Assembly (NCBI GenBank): GCA_045660865.1 | Contig: JAZREP010000001.1 | Location: forward strand, 77,845 to 141,844 | Reading direction: 5' to 3' | Origin: CAZRRV01 sp045660865 | GTDB lineage: Bacteria; Bacillota; Clostridia; Oscillospirales; Acutalibacteraceae | Length of the DNA stretch: 64,000 nucleotides | Shown here: one piece after another, positions 17,299-27,144 of the stretch | Layout of the letters: every line of letters starts with the position of its first letter | How positions within the stretch are numbered: position 1 is the first letter of the stretch | Position numbers and translations under genes: made by a program | Notes under the pieces: model-generated | Seen by the model: the letters and a program-made list of their open reading frames with translations, nothing else | Database searches by the model: none | Told to the model about the DNA's origin: nothing

Positions 17299-18695
17299 TT
17301 AACATTAGCATCGAGGAAAAACAAAAGAAAAGTTATAATATTTATACATGGATAGTTGCACCGCTATGTCTTATATTGTCTTTGTATTGTTTATTAAATT
17401 CTCAACACGAGAATTATACTTATTTTGCATTATTACCGATGATACATGCGTTATTTATTTGGGTGTTTTTCCATTTTAATAATCGTAACGGCTTAGCATT
17501 TAATACCATTAATATCGTTATGTTCTTGCGATATTGTGTCAGTATAGTTCTTACTTTAACAACTCCACATTACGATGGACTGTCTTTGAGAGCCAACAAT
17601 TTCAGTGAAGTTTTTATCTTAATGGCTTACGAGATGCTCGTTGTATATCTTGTGATGTTTATTTATAACGCAAGAAACAGTTCGGTTGAATATGAACCGC
17701 TAGATTATACACATAGAAAGGGAAGTATATTCCGTACGGCTTTCTTTGTGATATTTATAATTGTTATGATTTATGCAATTTTATTTTATCCGTCAGCCAG
17801 AAACGTTATGTTTAACTTTACCTTTTCCTCTGCGAGAGATAAAGCTATTTCTTCAGATGCAACGATTACAGGTCCTGCATTCGTATTTTTCAAGATAGGA
17901 TTAAACGTTACCTACGGTCTTATTATGACTGCGATTATTAGGCGGATAAAAAAGAGAACGGTAATGCATTTGTTACTCTGCTTTGCTATTTCTGCAGTAT
18001 TCGTATCATGTAACTGGACCTCAGGTGGAGGTGTGTCGCGTTGGGGTCTTGTAACCAGCGTATTGGTATCATTAATTGTACTTGCAAAATCCTTCCCTGA
18101 ATATAGAAGACCTATTTTTGTTGTTTCTGCAATTGCATTAGGTGTAATAATTCTATCCTCTTCCATTACAAAAGTTATTTTGCACCATGCGAGTGATACT
18201 CAGGATGCGTTGGATGATATTTTTTCGGCAGCATATTTTAACGAATATTTCCAAGGATTTATACCCGTATCAAACTCACTTTCAGTTGTTGAAGCAGCAA
18301 AAGACAGAATTAATTTTATTACATTTTTAGATGATGTTTGCTCGGCTTACCCGTGGGTAAACAAGCTATTCTATGAGCCTGGAAACCTTACGGAGACCAT
18401 TTATCTTACAGCAATTAATATGAATGATAAAATTATTCCAACAATCACACAGGGTTATGCGCATTTCGGCCCGGTTTTGGCTCCGCTGTTCTCGGGATTA
18501 CTCACATACATTGCGTTGAAATGCGACGATGTAATGCGTAAAACAAATGATATTTTTGTTGCAATCCCTGTTTCGCAGATTGCGGTATGGGCATCAATGT
18601 TTATGGCGGTAAATGTTTACATTATTCAAAGAACAACAATGTACTTTGTGTTGTTGCTTTTGGTAATTTGGTTTGATAAAAAATTCCGATTATAA
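17295..18695 (+). CDS. oligosaccharide repeat-unit polymerase, Wzy-like membrane protein
   Basis: 466 residues with about 11-12 hydrophobic segments and one large extracytoplasmic loop (about residues 300-375), the topology of Wzy/O-antigen polymerases. The family has little sequence identity, so the call rests on topology, on the family-like motif FTFSSARDKA before a central helix and on the presence of a flippase in the same locus. The start is a TTG overlapping the previous stop. No chain-length regulator (Wzz) was found. Confidence 0.7.
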   Translation: MINISIEEKQKKSYNIYTWIVAPLCLILSLYCLLNSQHENYTYFALLPMIHALFIWVFFHFNNRNGLAFNTINIVMFLRYCVSIVLTLTTPHYDGLSLRANNFSEVFILMAYEMLVVYLVMFIYNARNSSVEYEPLDYTHRKGSIFRTAFFVIFIIVMIYAILFYPSARNVMFNFTFSSARDKAISSDATITGPAFVFFKIGLNVTYGLIMTAIIRRIKKRTVMHLLLCFAISAVFVSCNWTSGGGVSRWGLVTSVLVSLIVLAKSFPEYRRPIFVVSAIALGVIILSSSITKVILHHASDTQDALDDIFSAAYFNEYFQGFIPVSNSLSVVEAAKDRINFITFLDDVCSAYPWVNKLFYEPGNLTETIYLTAINMNDKIIPTITQGYAHFGPVLAPLFSGLLTYIALKCDDVMRKTNDIFVAIPVSQIAVWASMFMAVNVYIIQRTTMYFVLLLLVIWFDKKFRL

Positions 18696-18708
18696 GGTAG
18701 GCTAGAAA

Positions 18709-19650
18709 ATGATTGTTTACATGCTGAAGGATGGTTTGGGAAACCAATTGTTTGAATATGCTTATGCAAAAAAATTACAGCAACAGTTTAAAGGTGAAAA
18801 AATTCAGTTTTGTACATTTATGTACAATTTAAAGAATTTTTCACTTGGTGGCACTCGCCAATGTTCCTTGCAGCACTTAAACTTGCCTAAAGATGTGCAA
18901 ATTTTAAAGGGCTTAAAGAACACTTGGTATTTTCTACGCTTTATGCTCAGATTACTTTTTGTATATAAAAAGGATTTTATAAACTGGTTTGTTTTAGGAA
19001 AACGACAATCCCGAAAAGAGCAGTATCTATCGGACTGTAAAAAAGGTTTATATATTTCCGAAAATTCTTTTTCAGTTCCCGAATTTGTTTACAGTAATAA
19101 AAAAATCAAATTCGTGTTTGGTAATTATGAAAGCACGGACGCTTTGCCGGACGATTTATCGGCACTGCAAAATGAAATTTCAGTAAAAACCAAAACCAAC
19201 AGTAAGGTAGAGGAACTTGTTTCTCAAATCCGTGCCACGGAATCGGTAGGCTTACATATTCGAAGGGGCGATTATCTTAACCCTGCAAATGCCTGGTTGC
19301 AGGTGTGTGATTACTCATACTATAAGCGAGCAATCCAAGCGGTTTTAGAACGTGTTAAACAACCTGTTTTTTATGTTTTTTCTAATTCTCATGCCGATAT
19401 TGAATGGATAAAGGAAAATTATAAATTTGAAAACATTGAACCAATTTATGTTGATATGGATAATCTTGATTATGATGATTTTCGTTTAATGCAGGCATGT
19501 AAACATTTTGTAATATCTAACAGTACCTTTAGCTGGTGGGCTTCTTTTCGCGCCGATAATAACGACCGTGTAGTTGTTTCTCCGGAAAAATGGACACAAA
19601 AAGACGACGGAAGCAATAACTTGTTAAGACCGGAATTTTTAAAAGTATAA
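18709..19650 (+). CDS. alpha-1,2-fucosyltransferase-like protein, GT11 (copy 1)
   Basis: 313 residues of glycosyltransferase family 11, which transfers fucose from GDP-fucose, usually alpha-1,2 to galactose. The N-terminus DGLGNQLFEYAYAKKL, the donor-binding HIRRGDYL motif (about residue 182) and the C-terminal SNSTFSWWAS block are diagnostic. A GDP-fucose producing enzyme is encoded in the same locus (31827-34679). A second GT11 protein lies at 22725; the two are clearly divergent copies. Confidence 0.9.
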   Translation: MIVYMLKDGLGNQLFEYAYAKKLQQQFKGEKIQFCTFMYNLKNFSLGGTRQCSLQHLNLPKDVQILKGLKNTWYFLRFMLRLLFVYKKDFINWFVLGKRQSRKEQYLSDCKKGLYISENSFSVPEFVYSNKKIKFVFGNYESTDALPDDLSALQNEISVKTKTNSKVEELVSQIRATESVGLHIRRGDYLNPANAWLQVCDYSYYKRAIQAVLERVKQPVFYVFSNSHADIEWIKENYKFENIEPIYVDMDNLDYDDFRLMQACKHFVISNSTFSWWASFRADNNDRVVVSPEKWTQKDDGSNNLLRPEFLKV

Positions 19651-19673
19651 CTGATATGTTTAGGAGTAAATAA

Positions 19674-20294
19674 ATGCACAAGATGGGTTTTAATGTACGC
19701 ACAATTCGTAAAGCAACAAAAAAACTAACAGGTTTTATTTGTTCGGGTTTTAATTATCTTATAAATCGTGTAGTTTTGTTTTTTAACCAAGTTTCTTATG
19801 GAAAAAAATTAAAAATCAACGGCAAAATCCGCATTATCAATGACGGAACAATAAAATTAGGAAACAAAATAACTGTTAATTCCGGCAAATCGTATAATCC
19901 AATTGGCGGTGACACGCAATGTGTATTACATACCTTTCCTAACGGCGAGATAAAAATCGGGGATGCTGTCGGCCTGTCAAATTGTGCAATAATCAGTGCT
20001 GATAGTATAGAAATTGAAGACCATGTAAAAATTGGTGGCGGAGTAAGGATTTATGACCTTGATTTTCATTCCTTAAATAAGGAATTAAGAAGAGAGTTTT
20101 CAACCGATATTTCTGCAACCAAACCGATTTTGATTAAGCGGGATGCCTTTATTGGCGGTGGCTCTATTATTTTAAAAGGTGTTACTATAGGAGAGGGTAG
20201 CATAATTGGTGCAGGTTCGGTTGTCACAAAGGATATTGGACCAAATGAAATTTGGGCAGGAAACCCGGCAGTTTTTATAAAAAAAGTAAACTAA
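19674..20294 (+). CDS. hexapeptide-repeat acyltransferase
   Basis: 206-residue left-handed beta-helix acyltransferase of the maltose/galactoside O-acetyltransferase type. A hydrophobic N-terminal region precedes hexapeptide repeats (GNKITVNSG through VVTKDIG). A probable active-site His is in DLDFHSLN, and the C-terminal loop IWAGNPAVFIKKVN is the usual ending. It probably O-acetylates a sugar of the glycan. It sits between a fucosyltransferase and a GT4 gene. Confidence 0.85.
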   Translation: MHKMGFNVRTIRKATKKLTGFICSGFNYLINRVVLFFNQVSYGKKLKINGKIRIINDGTIKLGNKITVNSGKSYNPIGGDTQCVLHTFPNGEIKIGDAVGLSNCAIISADSIEIEDHVKIGGGVRIYDLDFHSLNKELRREFSTDISATKPILIKRDAFIGGGSIILKGVTIGEGSIIGAGSVVTKDIGPNEIWAGNPAVFIKKVN

Positions 20295-20312
20295 TAATTT
20301 GGAGGGTTAAGC

Positions 20313-21560
20313 ATGAAGGTTCTCTGGCTATGTAATATTGTACTTCCTGATATCGCCGAAAGTGAAAATTTACCCAAAGCCTTCGGTGGCGGTTGGATGA
20401 CATATCTTTCTAAACAAGTGTCAAATTGTGAAGATATTGAATTATGCGTTTGCTCTCCAAGTAAATATATAAAAGTGAAAAAAGAAGGCGAGATAAACGG
20501 TTTATCATATATCCTTTTTAACCCTTCTGCAGCAAAAAACGTAAAACTTTTTCACGAAATACTTGAACAGTTTAAGCCGGATTTGGTACATATTTTCGGT
20601 ACAGAATACCTTCATTCTTATACAATGATAAAAACTTGCAAGGATAGAGGAATCCTTGATAGTACAATTGTAGGCATACAAGGTATGGTTTCAGTTGTCG
20701 CAAAACACTATTTTTCCTTTTTACCCAACAAAATTATTCACCGTTATACGTTAAGAGACATTTTGCTGGGTGCCAACATTTATAACCAGCAAAAACAATT
20801 TGTTTTGCGTGGTAACTATGAGGAAAAAACCTTATCCTTGGCTAAGCACGTTATTGGTCGCACAGATTGGGACAAGGCATGCACTTTACGATTAAACCCC
20901 AATTTGCAGTACCATTTCTGCAATGAAACATTGCGTAAGCCTTTTTACGAAAATGAGTGGTCTTTGGACAAGTGTGAAAAACATTCAATATTCGTGAGCC
21001 AGAGCACATATCCAATTAAAGGCTTTCATCTTATGCTGGAAGCTATGGCAGATGTTGTTAAGGTTTATCCTGATGTTCATTTATATACAACAGGTCAAAA
21101 TCCTTTAAAGCTTTCATTTAAACAAAAATTACGCCAAACTTATTACAACAAATATTTAGGCAAACTTATAAAGAAATATAAACTCGAAAACAATGTTACT
21201 TTTTTAGGGTATCTTGATGAACATAAAATGTGTGAAAGATATCTTAAAGCGCATGTTTTTGTTTCCCCGTCAACTTTGGAAAATTCACCTAACTCAGTTG
21301 GTGAAGCCATGATTTTAGGTGTTCCGACAGTATCTACTGATGTTGGTGGGGTTAAAAACCTTCTTAAACATGGTAAAGAGGGGTTTGTTTATCAGTCTGA
21401 TGCGCCTTATATGGCGGCATACTACATAAAACAAGTTTTTGCTGATGATGATTTGGCATTGGAATTTTCAAAAAATTCAAAACTACACGCCAATGAGTTA
21501 TATAACAGTGAAACAAATTTGGAAAAATTGTTACATATTTACAAGGAAATTTTAAAATGA
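20313..21560 (+). CDS. glycosyltransferase family 4
   Basis: 415-residue GT-B glycosyltransferase. The N-terminal GGGWMTYLSKQV acceptor loop is followed by IFVSQSTYPIKGFHLMLEA and the EX7E motif in ENSPNSVGEAMILG (about residue 327). GGAGG lies 9 bases before the ATG. It overlaps the following GT gene by 4 bases (ATGA), so they are translationally coupled. The sugar specificity is not readable. Confidence 0.87.
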   Translation: MKVLWLCNIVLPDIAESENLPKAFGGGWMTYLSKQVSNCEDIELCVCSPSKYIKVKKEGEINGLSYILFNPSAAKNVKLFHEILEQFKPDLVHIFGTEYLHSYTMIKTCKDRGILDSTIVGIQGMVSVVAKHYFSFLPNKIIHRYTLRDILLGANIYNQQKQFVLRGNYEEKTLSLAKHVIGRTDWDKACTLRLNPNLQYHFCNETLRKPFYENEWSLDKCEKHSIFVSQSTYPIKGFHLMLEAMADVVKVYPDVHLYTTGQNPLKLSFKQKLRQTYYNKYLGKLIKKYKLENNVTFLGYLDEHKMCERYLKAHVFVSPSTLENSPNSVGEAMILGVPTVSTDVGGVKNLLKHGKEGFVYQSDAPYMAAYYIKQVFADDDLALEFSKNSKLHANELYNSETNLEKLLHIYKEILK

Positions 21561-22738
21561 AGATTACTTTTTTCTCAAACTTTTTGAACCATCATCAATT
21601 AACCTTTTCGCAAGAAATGTTAAAAAAATGCGAGTATCATTTTGTGGCAAACTGTCCTTTGCAAGAAGAACAGCGCAAACTCGGTTACGCAGATATGAAT
21701 AGTAAGTTTTCTTTTGTTACACCGGCTTATGAGGGTGATGACAAAATACAAGAAGCATTCAAACTTGCCGAGCAAAGTGATGTAACGATTATTGGTGGTG
21801 CTCAGTATGCCAATTATTTAAAGAGTTTTTTCAAAAAAAATCAATTATCATTTATGTATCATGAGCGAATTTTTAAGAAAAAACAGTATAAAATTCTTCC
21901 TCCAAAACAATTTTTATCTTTGTTAATTAATCATACAAAATATTTATTTAAACCTATGTATTTGTTATCTGCCAGTGCTTATGCAGCTGCTGATTTTGCA
22001 AAGGGTTTTGCTTATCTTGGTAAGTGCTATAAATGGGGATACTTTCCTGAAACAATTAGGTATGAAAATTTAGACAACCTAATGAACAGTAAAGAACCCA
22101 GCTCCTTACTCTGGGTTGGAAGATTGATTGATTGGAAGCACCCGGAATTATTGATACAAATTGCTGAACGTCTAAAGCTCGAAGGTTTCAATTTTAGACT
22201 GCGTATAATTGGTACAGGCAATATGTTTGATGAAATAAAGCAAATGATAACCGACAAATCCTTAGAGGATTGTGTTGAATTGTTAGGCCCTATGTCACCT
22301 GAAGAGGTTCGCTCATATATGGAAAAATCACAAGTTTATCTTTTCACTTCTGATTTTAACGAAGGCTGGGGTGCAGTATTAAATGAATCTATGAACAGTG
22401 GTTGTGCCGTTGTAGCCAGCCACGCGATTGGTTCGGTTCCTTATCTGCTAAAAAACGGTGAAAACGGCTTCGTATATAAAAATGGCGACTTTGAAGATTT
22501 GTATAAAAAAACAAAGTGTTTGCTTACAAATCAATTGTTAAGTAAGCAATTGGGAGAAAATGCATACCATACGATTGCAAACGAATGGAATGCCGAAGTT
22601 GCTGCTGAAAGATTGTTAGTGCTTTCTCAAGAGTTAATAAAGCACGGCAAATGCGATGTTTATAAAGATGGCCCGTGTAGTCCTGCGAAAAAATTAAACA
22701 ACGATTGGTTTAAAGGAGATAATAATGATATTTGTTGA
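21557..22738 (+). CDS. glycosyltransferase family 4
   Basis: 393-residue GT-B enzyme. The donor domain has LLWVGRLIDWKHPELLI and the EX7E motif in NEGWGAVLNESMNSG (about residue 273). The gene overlaps its upstream neighbour by 4 bases and the downstream fucosyltransferase gene by 14 bases, so three consecutive transferase genes are tightly packed. Donor and linkage are unknown. Confidence 0.87.
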   Translation: MKITFFSNFLNHHQLTFSQEMLKKCEYHFVANCPLQEEQRKLGYADMNSKFSFVTPAYEGDDKIQEAFKLAEQSDVTIIGGAQYANYLKSFFKKNQLSFMYHERIFKKKQYKILPPKQFLSLLINHTKYLFKPMYLLSASAYAAADFAKGFAYLGKCYKWGYFPETIRYENLDNLMNSKEPSSLLWVGRLIDWKHPELLIQIAERLKLEGFNFRLRIIGTGNMFDEIKQMITDKSLEDCVELLGPMSPEEVRSYMEKSQVYLFTSDFNEGWGAVLNESMNSGCAVVASHAIGSVPYLLKNGENGFVYKNGDFEDLYKKTKCLLTNQLLSKQLGENAYHTIANEWNAEVAAERLLVLSQELIKHGKCDVYKDGPCSPAKKLNNDWFKGDNNDIC

Positions 22739-23678
22739 AATGTCCGGTGGACTGGGTAATCAAATATTTCAATATTGTGCCGGTCGACTGTTTCAAAGCA
22801 AAAATGGTGATGATGTAGCTTATCATTATACAGCTATGACTGCAGCAGACCACGATAACCGAGAAATCGCAATTGACAAGTTTTGTATTGTAGAAAATTG
22901 GAATCGTATACCTGATGCCGCAAATTTGTTTTCAGGATATAAATTCCGTGAGTTCATTTTCAAACTTTCCAACTTTTTAACTGCTAAACTATATGGAAAC
23001 TTGTTAAAAGCAGGGGAAAAAGAAAAATGGTTTTTCAGGTTAAAATGGAACGTTTTAAACCGTTTTGGGATTTACTTTCAACAGTTTGATTACTGTTTTC
23101 CAATCAAGAAAAGTTGGTTTAAAAACATTTTTGTGTTAGGTATGTGGCAAACGCCCTCATATTTTGAAAATATTTTACCTGTAATCAGTAATGAAATTCA
23201 GCTCAAATCAAGTGAGATTTTTCCTGAAGCACAGAAAATAATAGAAAATATGCATAATACCAACTCGGTTTGTGTACATGTTAGACGCGGTGATTATATA
23301 CGAATCCCCGGGTACCATATTTGTACAAACGAATATTACAAACGCGCTTTCAATAAAATATGCAGTTTGATAAGTAATCCGGTGTTTTACTTTTTTTCTG
23401 ACGATATAGATTGGGTAACGGACAACCTTACGGTTGACGGTTGCGAATGTCATTATGTTGACCGAAAAAACACCGATTATATCGACTTTGAAATTATGCG
23501 AAATGCAAAGCATTTTATTCTTTCAAACAGCACATATAGTTATTGGGTTTCAACCCTTGGTCAAGACCCGAAAAAAACAATCTGTGCACCCAACAAATGG
23601 TTTGCCGATGATAGGCATCATATAATTTATCAAAAAAATTGGTTATTGATTAATACTGATGAAAGTGATGTTGGATAA
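22725..23678 (+). CDS. alpha-1,2-fucosyltransferase-like protein, GT11 (copy 2)
   Basis: 317 residues with the GT11 signature blocks: GGLGNQIFQYCAGRLF at the start, HVRRGDYI (about residue 183) and SNSTYSYWVS near the C-terminus. AAAGGAG precedes the ATG. It differs strongly in length of insertions and in sequence from copy 1, so the two probably act on different acceptors, giving two fucose residues per repeat or fucose in two linkages. GDP-fucose is presumably supplied by the Fkp-type enzyme of the locus. Confidence 0.88.
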   Translation: MIFVEMSGGLGNQIFQYCAGRLFQSKNGDDVAYHYTAMTAADHDNREIAIDKFCIVENWNRIPDAANLFSGYKFREFIFKLSNFLTAKLYGNLLKAGEKEKWFFRLKWNVLNRFGIYFQQFDYCFPIKKSWFKNIFVLGMWQTPSYFENILPVISNEIQLKSSEIFPEAQKIIENMHNTNSVCVHVRRGDYIRIPGYHICTNEYYKRAFNKICSLISNPVFYFFSDDIDWVTDNLTVDGCECHYVDRKNTDYIDFEIMRNAKHFILSNSTYSYWVSTLGQDPKKTICAPNKWFADDRHHIIYQKNWLLINTDESDVG

Positions 23679-23693
23679 GAGGTAGTAGATTTT

Positions 23694-24482
23694 ATGAGTA
23701 AAAAAATCTCAATCGTAACACCGGTTTATAATTGTGAAGAATATATTGAACGCTGTATTTTATCAATTAAAAACCAAAACTATGATAATTATGAGCATAT
23801 AATTGTTGACGGTAATTCTACAGACCGTACAATGGAAATCATAGAAAAATATGTTGATACTTATCCTGTAAAAGTAATTTCCGAAAAAGACAACGGTATG
23901 TATGATGCTATTTCAAAAGGTTTTAAAATGGCAAGTGGAGAGATTTTAGCTTGGTTAAATGCTGATGATACATATATGCCTTGGGCGTTTCAAATTATGA
24001 ATGATGTTATCAGCCAAGGTGTGCATTGGGCTACAGGTATGAATGCATGGCAAAATGATGAAAATGTTTTCTCTGTATCGGATATTCAGTTTTATAATCA
24101 AAAATGGATTCAAAAAGGATATTATGATAATCAAATTTTCAGATTTATTCAGCAGGAATCAACATTTTGGTCTAAGGACTTGTTTGACAGGGCAAACGGC
24201 TATGATTTGATTTCTTCATATCGACTTGCAGGCGATTTTGCCCTTTGGCGTGCATTTGCAAAGTTTGAGCCGCTTTATTCAGTAAACTCGGTAATTGGCG
24301 GTTTCAGAGTTCATGCGGGGCAGAAAAGCGAAAGTTCAGATGCTTATACAGCTGAAATGAAACTTTGCAAAACATCAGCAATTAAAAAAGCTTTGCTGCG
24401 CATTAGCGGTAAAGCATTTAATAAGTTTCCTACCTTATGGAAGCAAAACCTAAAATACATTCGCATTAAAATAACAAAATAA
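23694..24482 (+). CDS. glycosyltransferase family 2
   Basis: 262-residue GT-A fold enzyme. The N-terminal SIVTPVYNCEEYIERCI, the IIVDGNSTDRT block and the DxD-type metal site in LNADDTYMP (about residue 87) are typical of WcaA-like GT2 enzymes. The catalytic base region lies around the QQESTFWSK segment. It is a complete enzyme of the usual size. The sugar donor is not predictable. Confidence 0.9.
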   Translation: MSKKISIVTPVYNCEEYIERCILSIKNQNYDNYEHIIVDGNSTDRTMEIIEKYVDTYPVKVISEKDNGMYDAISKGFKMASGEILAWLNADDTYMPWAFQIMNDVISQGVHWATGMNAWQNDENVFSVSDIQFYNQKWIQKGYYDNQIFRFIQQESTFWSKDLFDRANGYDLISSYRLAGDFALWRAFAKFEPLYSVNSVIGGFRVHAGQKSESSDAYTAEMKLCKTSAIKKALLRISGKAFNKFPTLWKQNLKYIRIKITK

Positions 24483-24497
24483 AGCAGGGAAATACTA

Positions 24498-25676
24498 ATG
24501 TTAACTTGGATAAAAAAAATAAAGGCTCCTCTGTTCATAGCAATTTCGTGTTGTATACCCAAAAATAAAAAAATATGGCTTTTTGGAGCCTGGCAAGGTA
24601 AACTTTATGCGGACAATACGCGTTGTTTATTTGAGTATCTTTACGCACAGAATTCAAAGTGTAGAAAAATATGGATTGCAAAAGAAAATGATGTTGTAAG
24701 AAAAGTCCGTGAGGCAGGATATGAGGCATATCATTATCGCTCATTGAAAGGCATATGGTATACGATAATAGGCAGCCTTGCTTTTTGTACGGAGAGTCAC
24801 AATGATGTCAGTGATTTGTTAAATAAAAAAACGAAAGTTATTCAACTGTGGCACGGTATGGGCATTAAATCTGTTGGATTGGAAAGCGGATGGAACAATG
24901 GTCAAACCAAAGAAGAACTGAAATATTGGGAAGATTCCTATAAAAGACAACATGCGACATGGTATTGGATGGTGGCCTCGGAGGAGGCAAAACAAAAATA
25001 TATGCGTTCTTTTTCTGTCCCCGAGCAACAATTCACCATTACCGGTCAGCCTAAAGATGATACATTTATTAATGTGCCGCAGTGTCAAATGATTGACGAA
25101 ATACGCAAAGCACATCCAGGTTGTAAAATTGCGGTTTACCTGCCCACGCATCGAAAATTTGGTACAGGTGTTGTGAATCCTATGTTGAGTGCCGAGGCAC
25201 TCTTAAAAGTCGATGAACAATTGCGAAAAATAAATGCTGTTTTAATTTTCAAACCACATTTTCATGAATTTAAGCTTTATGAAAAGATGAAAGGTGATTT
25301 AACAAATATTATTTTAGCACTTGACAAAGAAAAATATGGAGATGTTTATGAGTTTTTGCCTGCGTGTGATATGCTGATTACCGATTATTCCGGCATAATG
25401 TTTGGCTATTTAGCATCCGGAAAGCCAATTATCTACTTTACATATGATTACGATACTTATGTCTCTGATGATGCTGGCTTTTGTTATGATTTCGATGATA
25501 TTACCTATGGACCGATATGCAAAACTTGGGACGAGGTAATTGAAAATATTGATACTCTCTCTGCAGATGATTATTCAAATAAGCGAGAAAAACAACGTGC
25601 ACGATTCTGTCCTTTCAACGATGGTAAAAATTGTGAACGAATTTACGAACAGGCTTGCAAATTGATAGATTTATAG
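24498..25676 (+). CDS. CDP-glycerol glycerophosphotransferase family protein (TagB/TagF-like)
   Basis: 392 residues matching the teichoic-acid polyol-phosphate transferase family. It has LWHGMGIKS (the conserved HG), YLPTHR, FKPHFHEF and the SGIMFGYLASGKPIIY block near the C-terminus. Such enzymes transfer glycerol phosphate (or ribitol phosphate) from a CDP-polyol to a lipid-linked glycan. The next gene is a TagD-like cytidylyltransferase that could supply the CDP-linked substrate, so the pair probably decorates the glycan with polyol phosphate. Confidence 0.87.
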   Translation: MLTWIKKIKAPLFIAISCCIPKNKKIWLFGAWQGKLYADNTRCLFEYLYAQNSKCRKIWIAKENDVVRKVREAGYEAYHYRSLKGIWYTIIGSLAFCTESHNDVSDLLNKKTKVIQLWHGMGIKSVGLESGWNNGQTKEELKYWEDSYKRQHATWYWMVASEEAKQKYMRSFSVPEQQFTITGQPKDDTFINVPQCQMIDEIRKAHPGCKIAVYLPTHRKFGTGVVNPMLSAEALLKVDEQLRKINAVLIFKPHFHEFKLYEKMKGDLTNIILALDKEKYGDVYEFLPACDMLITDYSGIMFGYLASGKPIIYFTYDYDTYVSDDAGFCYDFDDITYGPICKTWDEVIENIDTLSADDYSNKREKQRARFCPFNDGKNCERIYEQACKLIDL

Positions 25677-25686
25677 GAGCAGTGAA

Positions 25687-26115
25687 ATGGAAAAACAGTA
25701 TAAAATCGGATTTACTGACGGTGTTTACGATATGTTTCATGTTGGTCACCTAAATATGATTTATGAGGCAAAGAAACGTTGTGACTATTTGATTGTTGGC
25801 GTTCATTCTGATGCAATTGTTGAAAGTTACAAGAACCGTAAAACTGTCATTGATCAAGAAGATCGTCGAAAAATAGTTGAGGCAATTCGATATGTTGATA
25901 AAGCGGTTGTTAATGAGACTCGCGATAAAATTGAATTGTGGGAAAAATATCATTTTGATGTTATCTTTATCGGGGACGATTGGAAGGGCACTGAACGATG
26001 GAATAATTTTGAAAAGGTGTTAGCTGAGGTTGGTGTTTCGGTAGAGTATATTCCATATACTAAAGGTGTTTCAACGACTCAAATTCGGACACAATTAGGA
26101 GAAAACACGAAATGA
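25687..26115 (+). CDS. glycerol-3-phosphate cytidylyltransferase-like protein (TagD-like)
   Basis: 142 residues of the cytidylyltransferase family. It has FHVGHL (HxGH nucleotide site, about residue 17), DQEDRRKIVEAIRYVD, GDDWKG and the C-terminal KGVSTTQIR, an order and spacing close to TagD. The expected reaction is CTP plus a polyol phosphate to CDP-polyol. Ethanolamine-phosphate or another alcohol phosphate is possible. The stop overlaps the next start as ATGA. Confidence 0.86.
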   Translation: MEKQYKIGFTDGVYDMFHVGHLNMIYEAKKRCDYLIVGVHSDAIVESYKNRKTVIDQEDRRKIVEAIRYVDKAVVNETRDKIELWEKYHFDVIFIGDDWKGTERWNNFEKVLAEVGVSVEYIPYTKGVSTTQIRTQLGENTK

Positions 26116-27143
26116 AGTCTAAAAATGTTTTAAAATTTACATGTGAAGATATTTTAAAGTGTCGATATGAAATTTTTGGGATTGCGGCAATATGGATTGT
26201 AATGTTCCATATTCGAAACCATGTTGGATTCCCGTCATCTCTGGCTGTTTTGCGTTGAGTATCCTATATTTTAAGCTTTGGTAATTTGGGTGTTGATATA
26301 TTTCTGTTTCTCTCAGCAATAGGATTATATAATTCAATGGAACATAATTCTGCATCTGTGTTTTACAAAAACAGAGTACGGCGAATAATATTGCCCTACG
26401 TAATTCCGGCGCTACTTTTCTTTGTTTGGTATAATTTTATTTTTCTCAAAGACGGTTTTGTCCAATTCCTTTTTAACCTAACAACGGTAAATTACTGGAT
26501 AACAGGAGACCATCCCACTTGGTATGTTGCTTTTGCCATTATTTTATATGCAGCTTATCCAATAATTCATAAGTTGGACACCAAAACGAAACACATATCT
26601 ACAGCAGTTTTGATTTTCATATCAGTTGTTTTTGAGTTGGTACTTTTAGTTACGAATAGTGCTTTTTATACGCTTTGCGAAAGAGCGTTATCTAGGCTCC
26701 CAATATTTTTAATTGGTGTTTGGCTTGCTCCGTTTATATTACAACGCAAGAAAATTTCGCTACTTGTAGTTTTTTCTGCGTTGGCAATATTGGCTGCAAC
26801 AATGGGTATATTAATTTTCTTTTATGCAGCAATACCTATCATCTTGGTTCGTTACATTTATGGTGTTATGGGCGTTTGCATAATTCTTGTCTATGCATAT
26901 ATAAGAAAACAAAAATTAACAAATTTTTTAGGAGTAATTTTTGCTTGGCTTGGCAAGATATCACTTGAAATTTATGTGGTCCATGTATTTATACTTAGAA
27001 TAATCAGCGGGAATTCTTTGTGGAATGCTCTACCTGCTTGGTGCTGGTATGTTGTACTTCTGTCCTTTTCTGTTTTGCTTGCTAAGCTACTCTCTTTGTC
27101 AGTAAGTAAAATAAACAAATATTTTTTTCGATTGGAGAATTAA
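26112..27143 (+). pseudogene. acyltransferase 3 family membrane protein, interrupted by an in-frame stop
   Basis: From the ATG at 26112 (ATGA overlap with the upstream stop) the frame reads 48 codons, meets TGA at 26256-26258 and then continues in the same frame to 27143. Both halves belong to one O-acetyltransferase of the acyltransferase 3 family. The first part carries the conserved RYEIFGIAAIWIVMFH helix with the family's His, and the second starts SFGNLGVDIFLFLSAIGLY and contains the remaining membrane helices. A single TGG-to-TGA change would explain the break. A TTG at 26286 could restart translation but would omit the conserved His. Probably inactive. Confidence 0.8.
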
Positions 27144-27144
27144 A

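Noticed and set aside
26286..27143. Independent acyltransferase gene starting at TTG 26286
   Set aside because: The TTG is in the middle of the family's conserved N-terminal region and the preceding 58 codons, in the same frame, encode the missing part including the conserved His. Treated as one gene with an internal stop.
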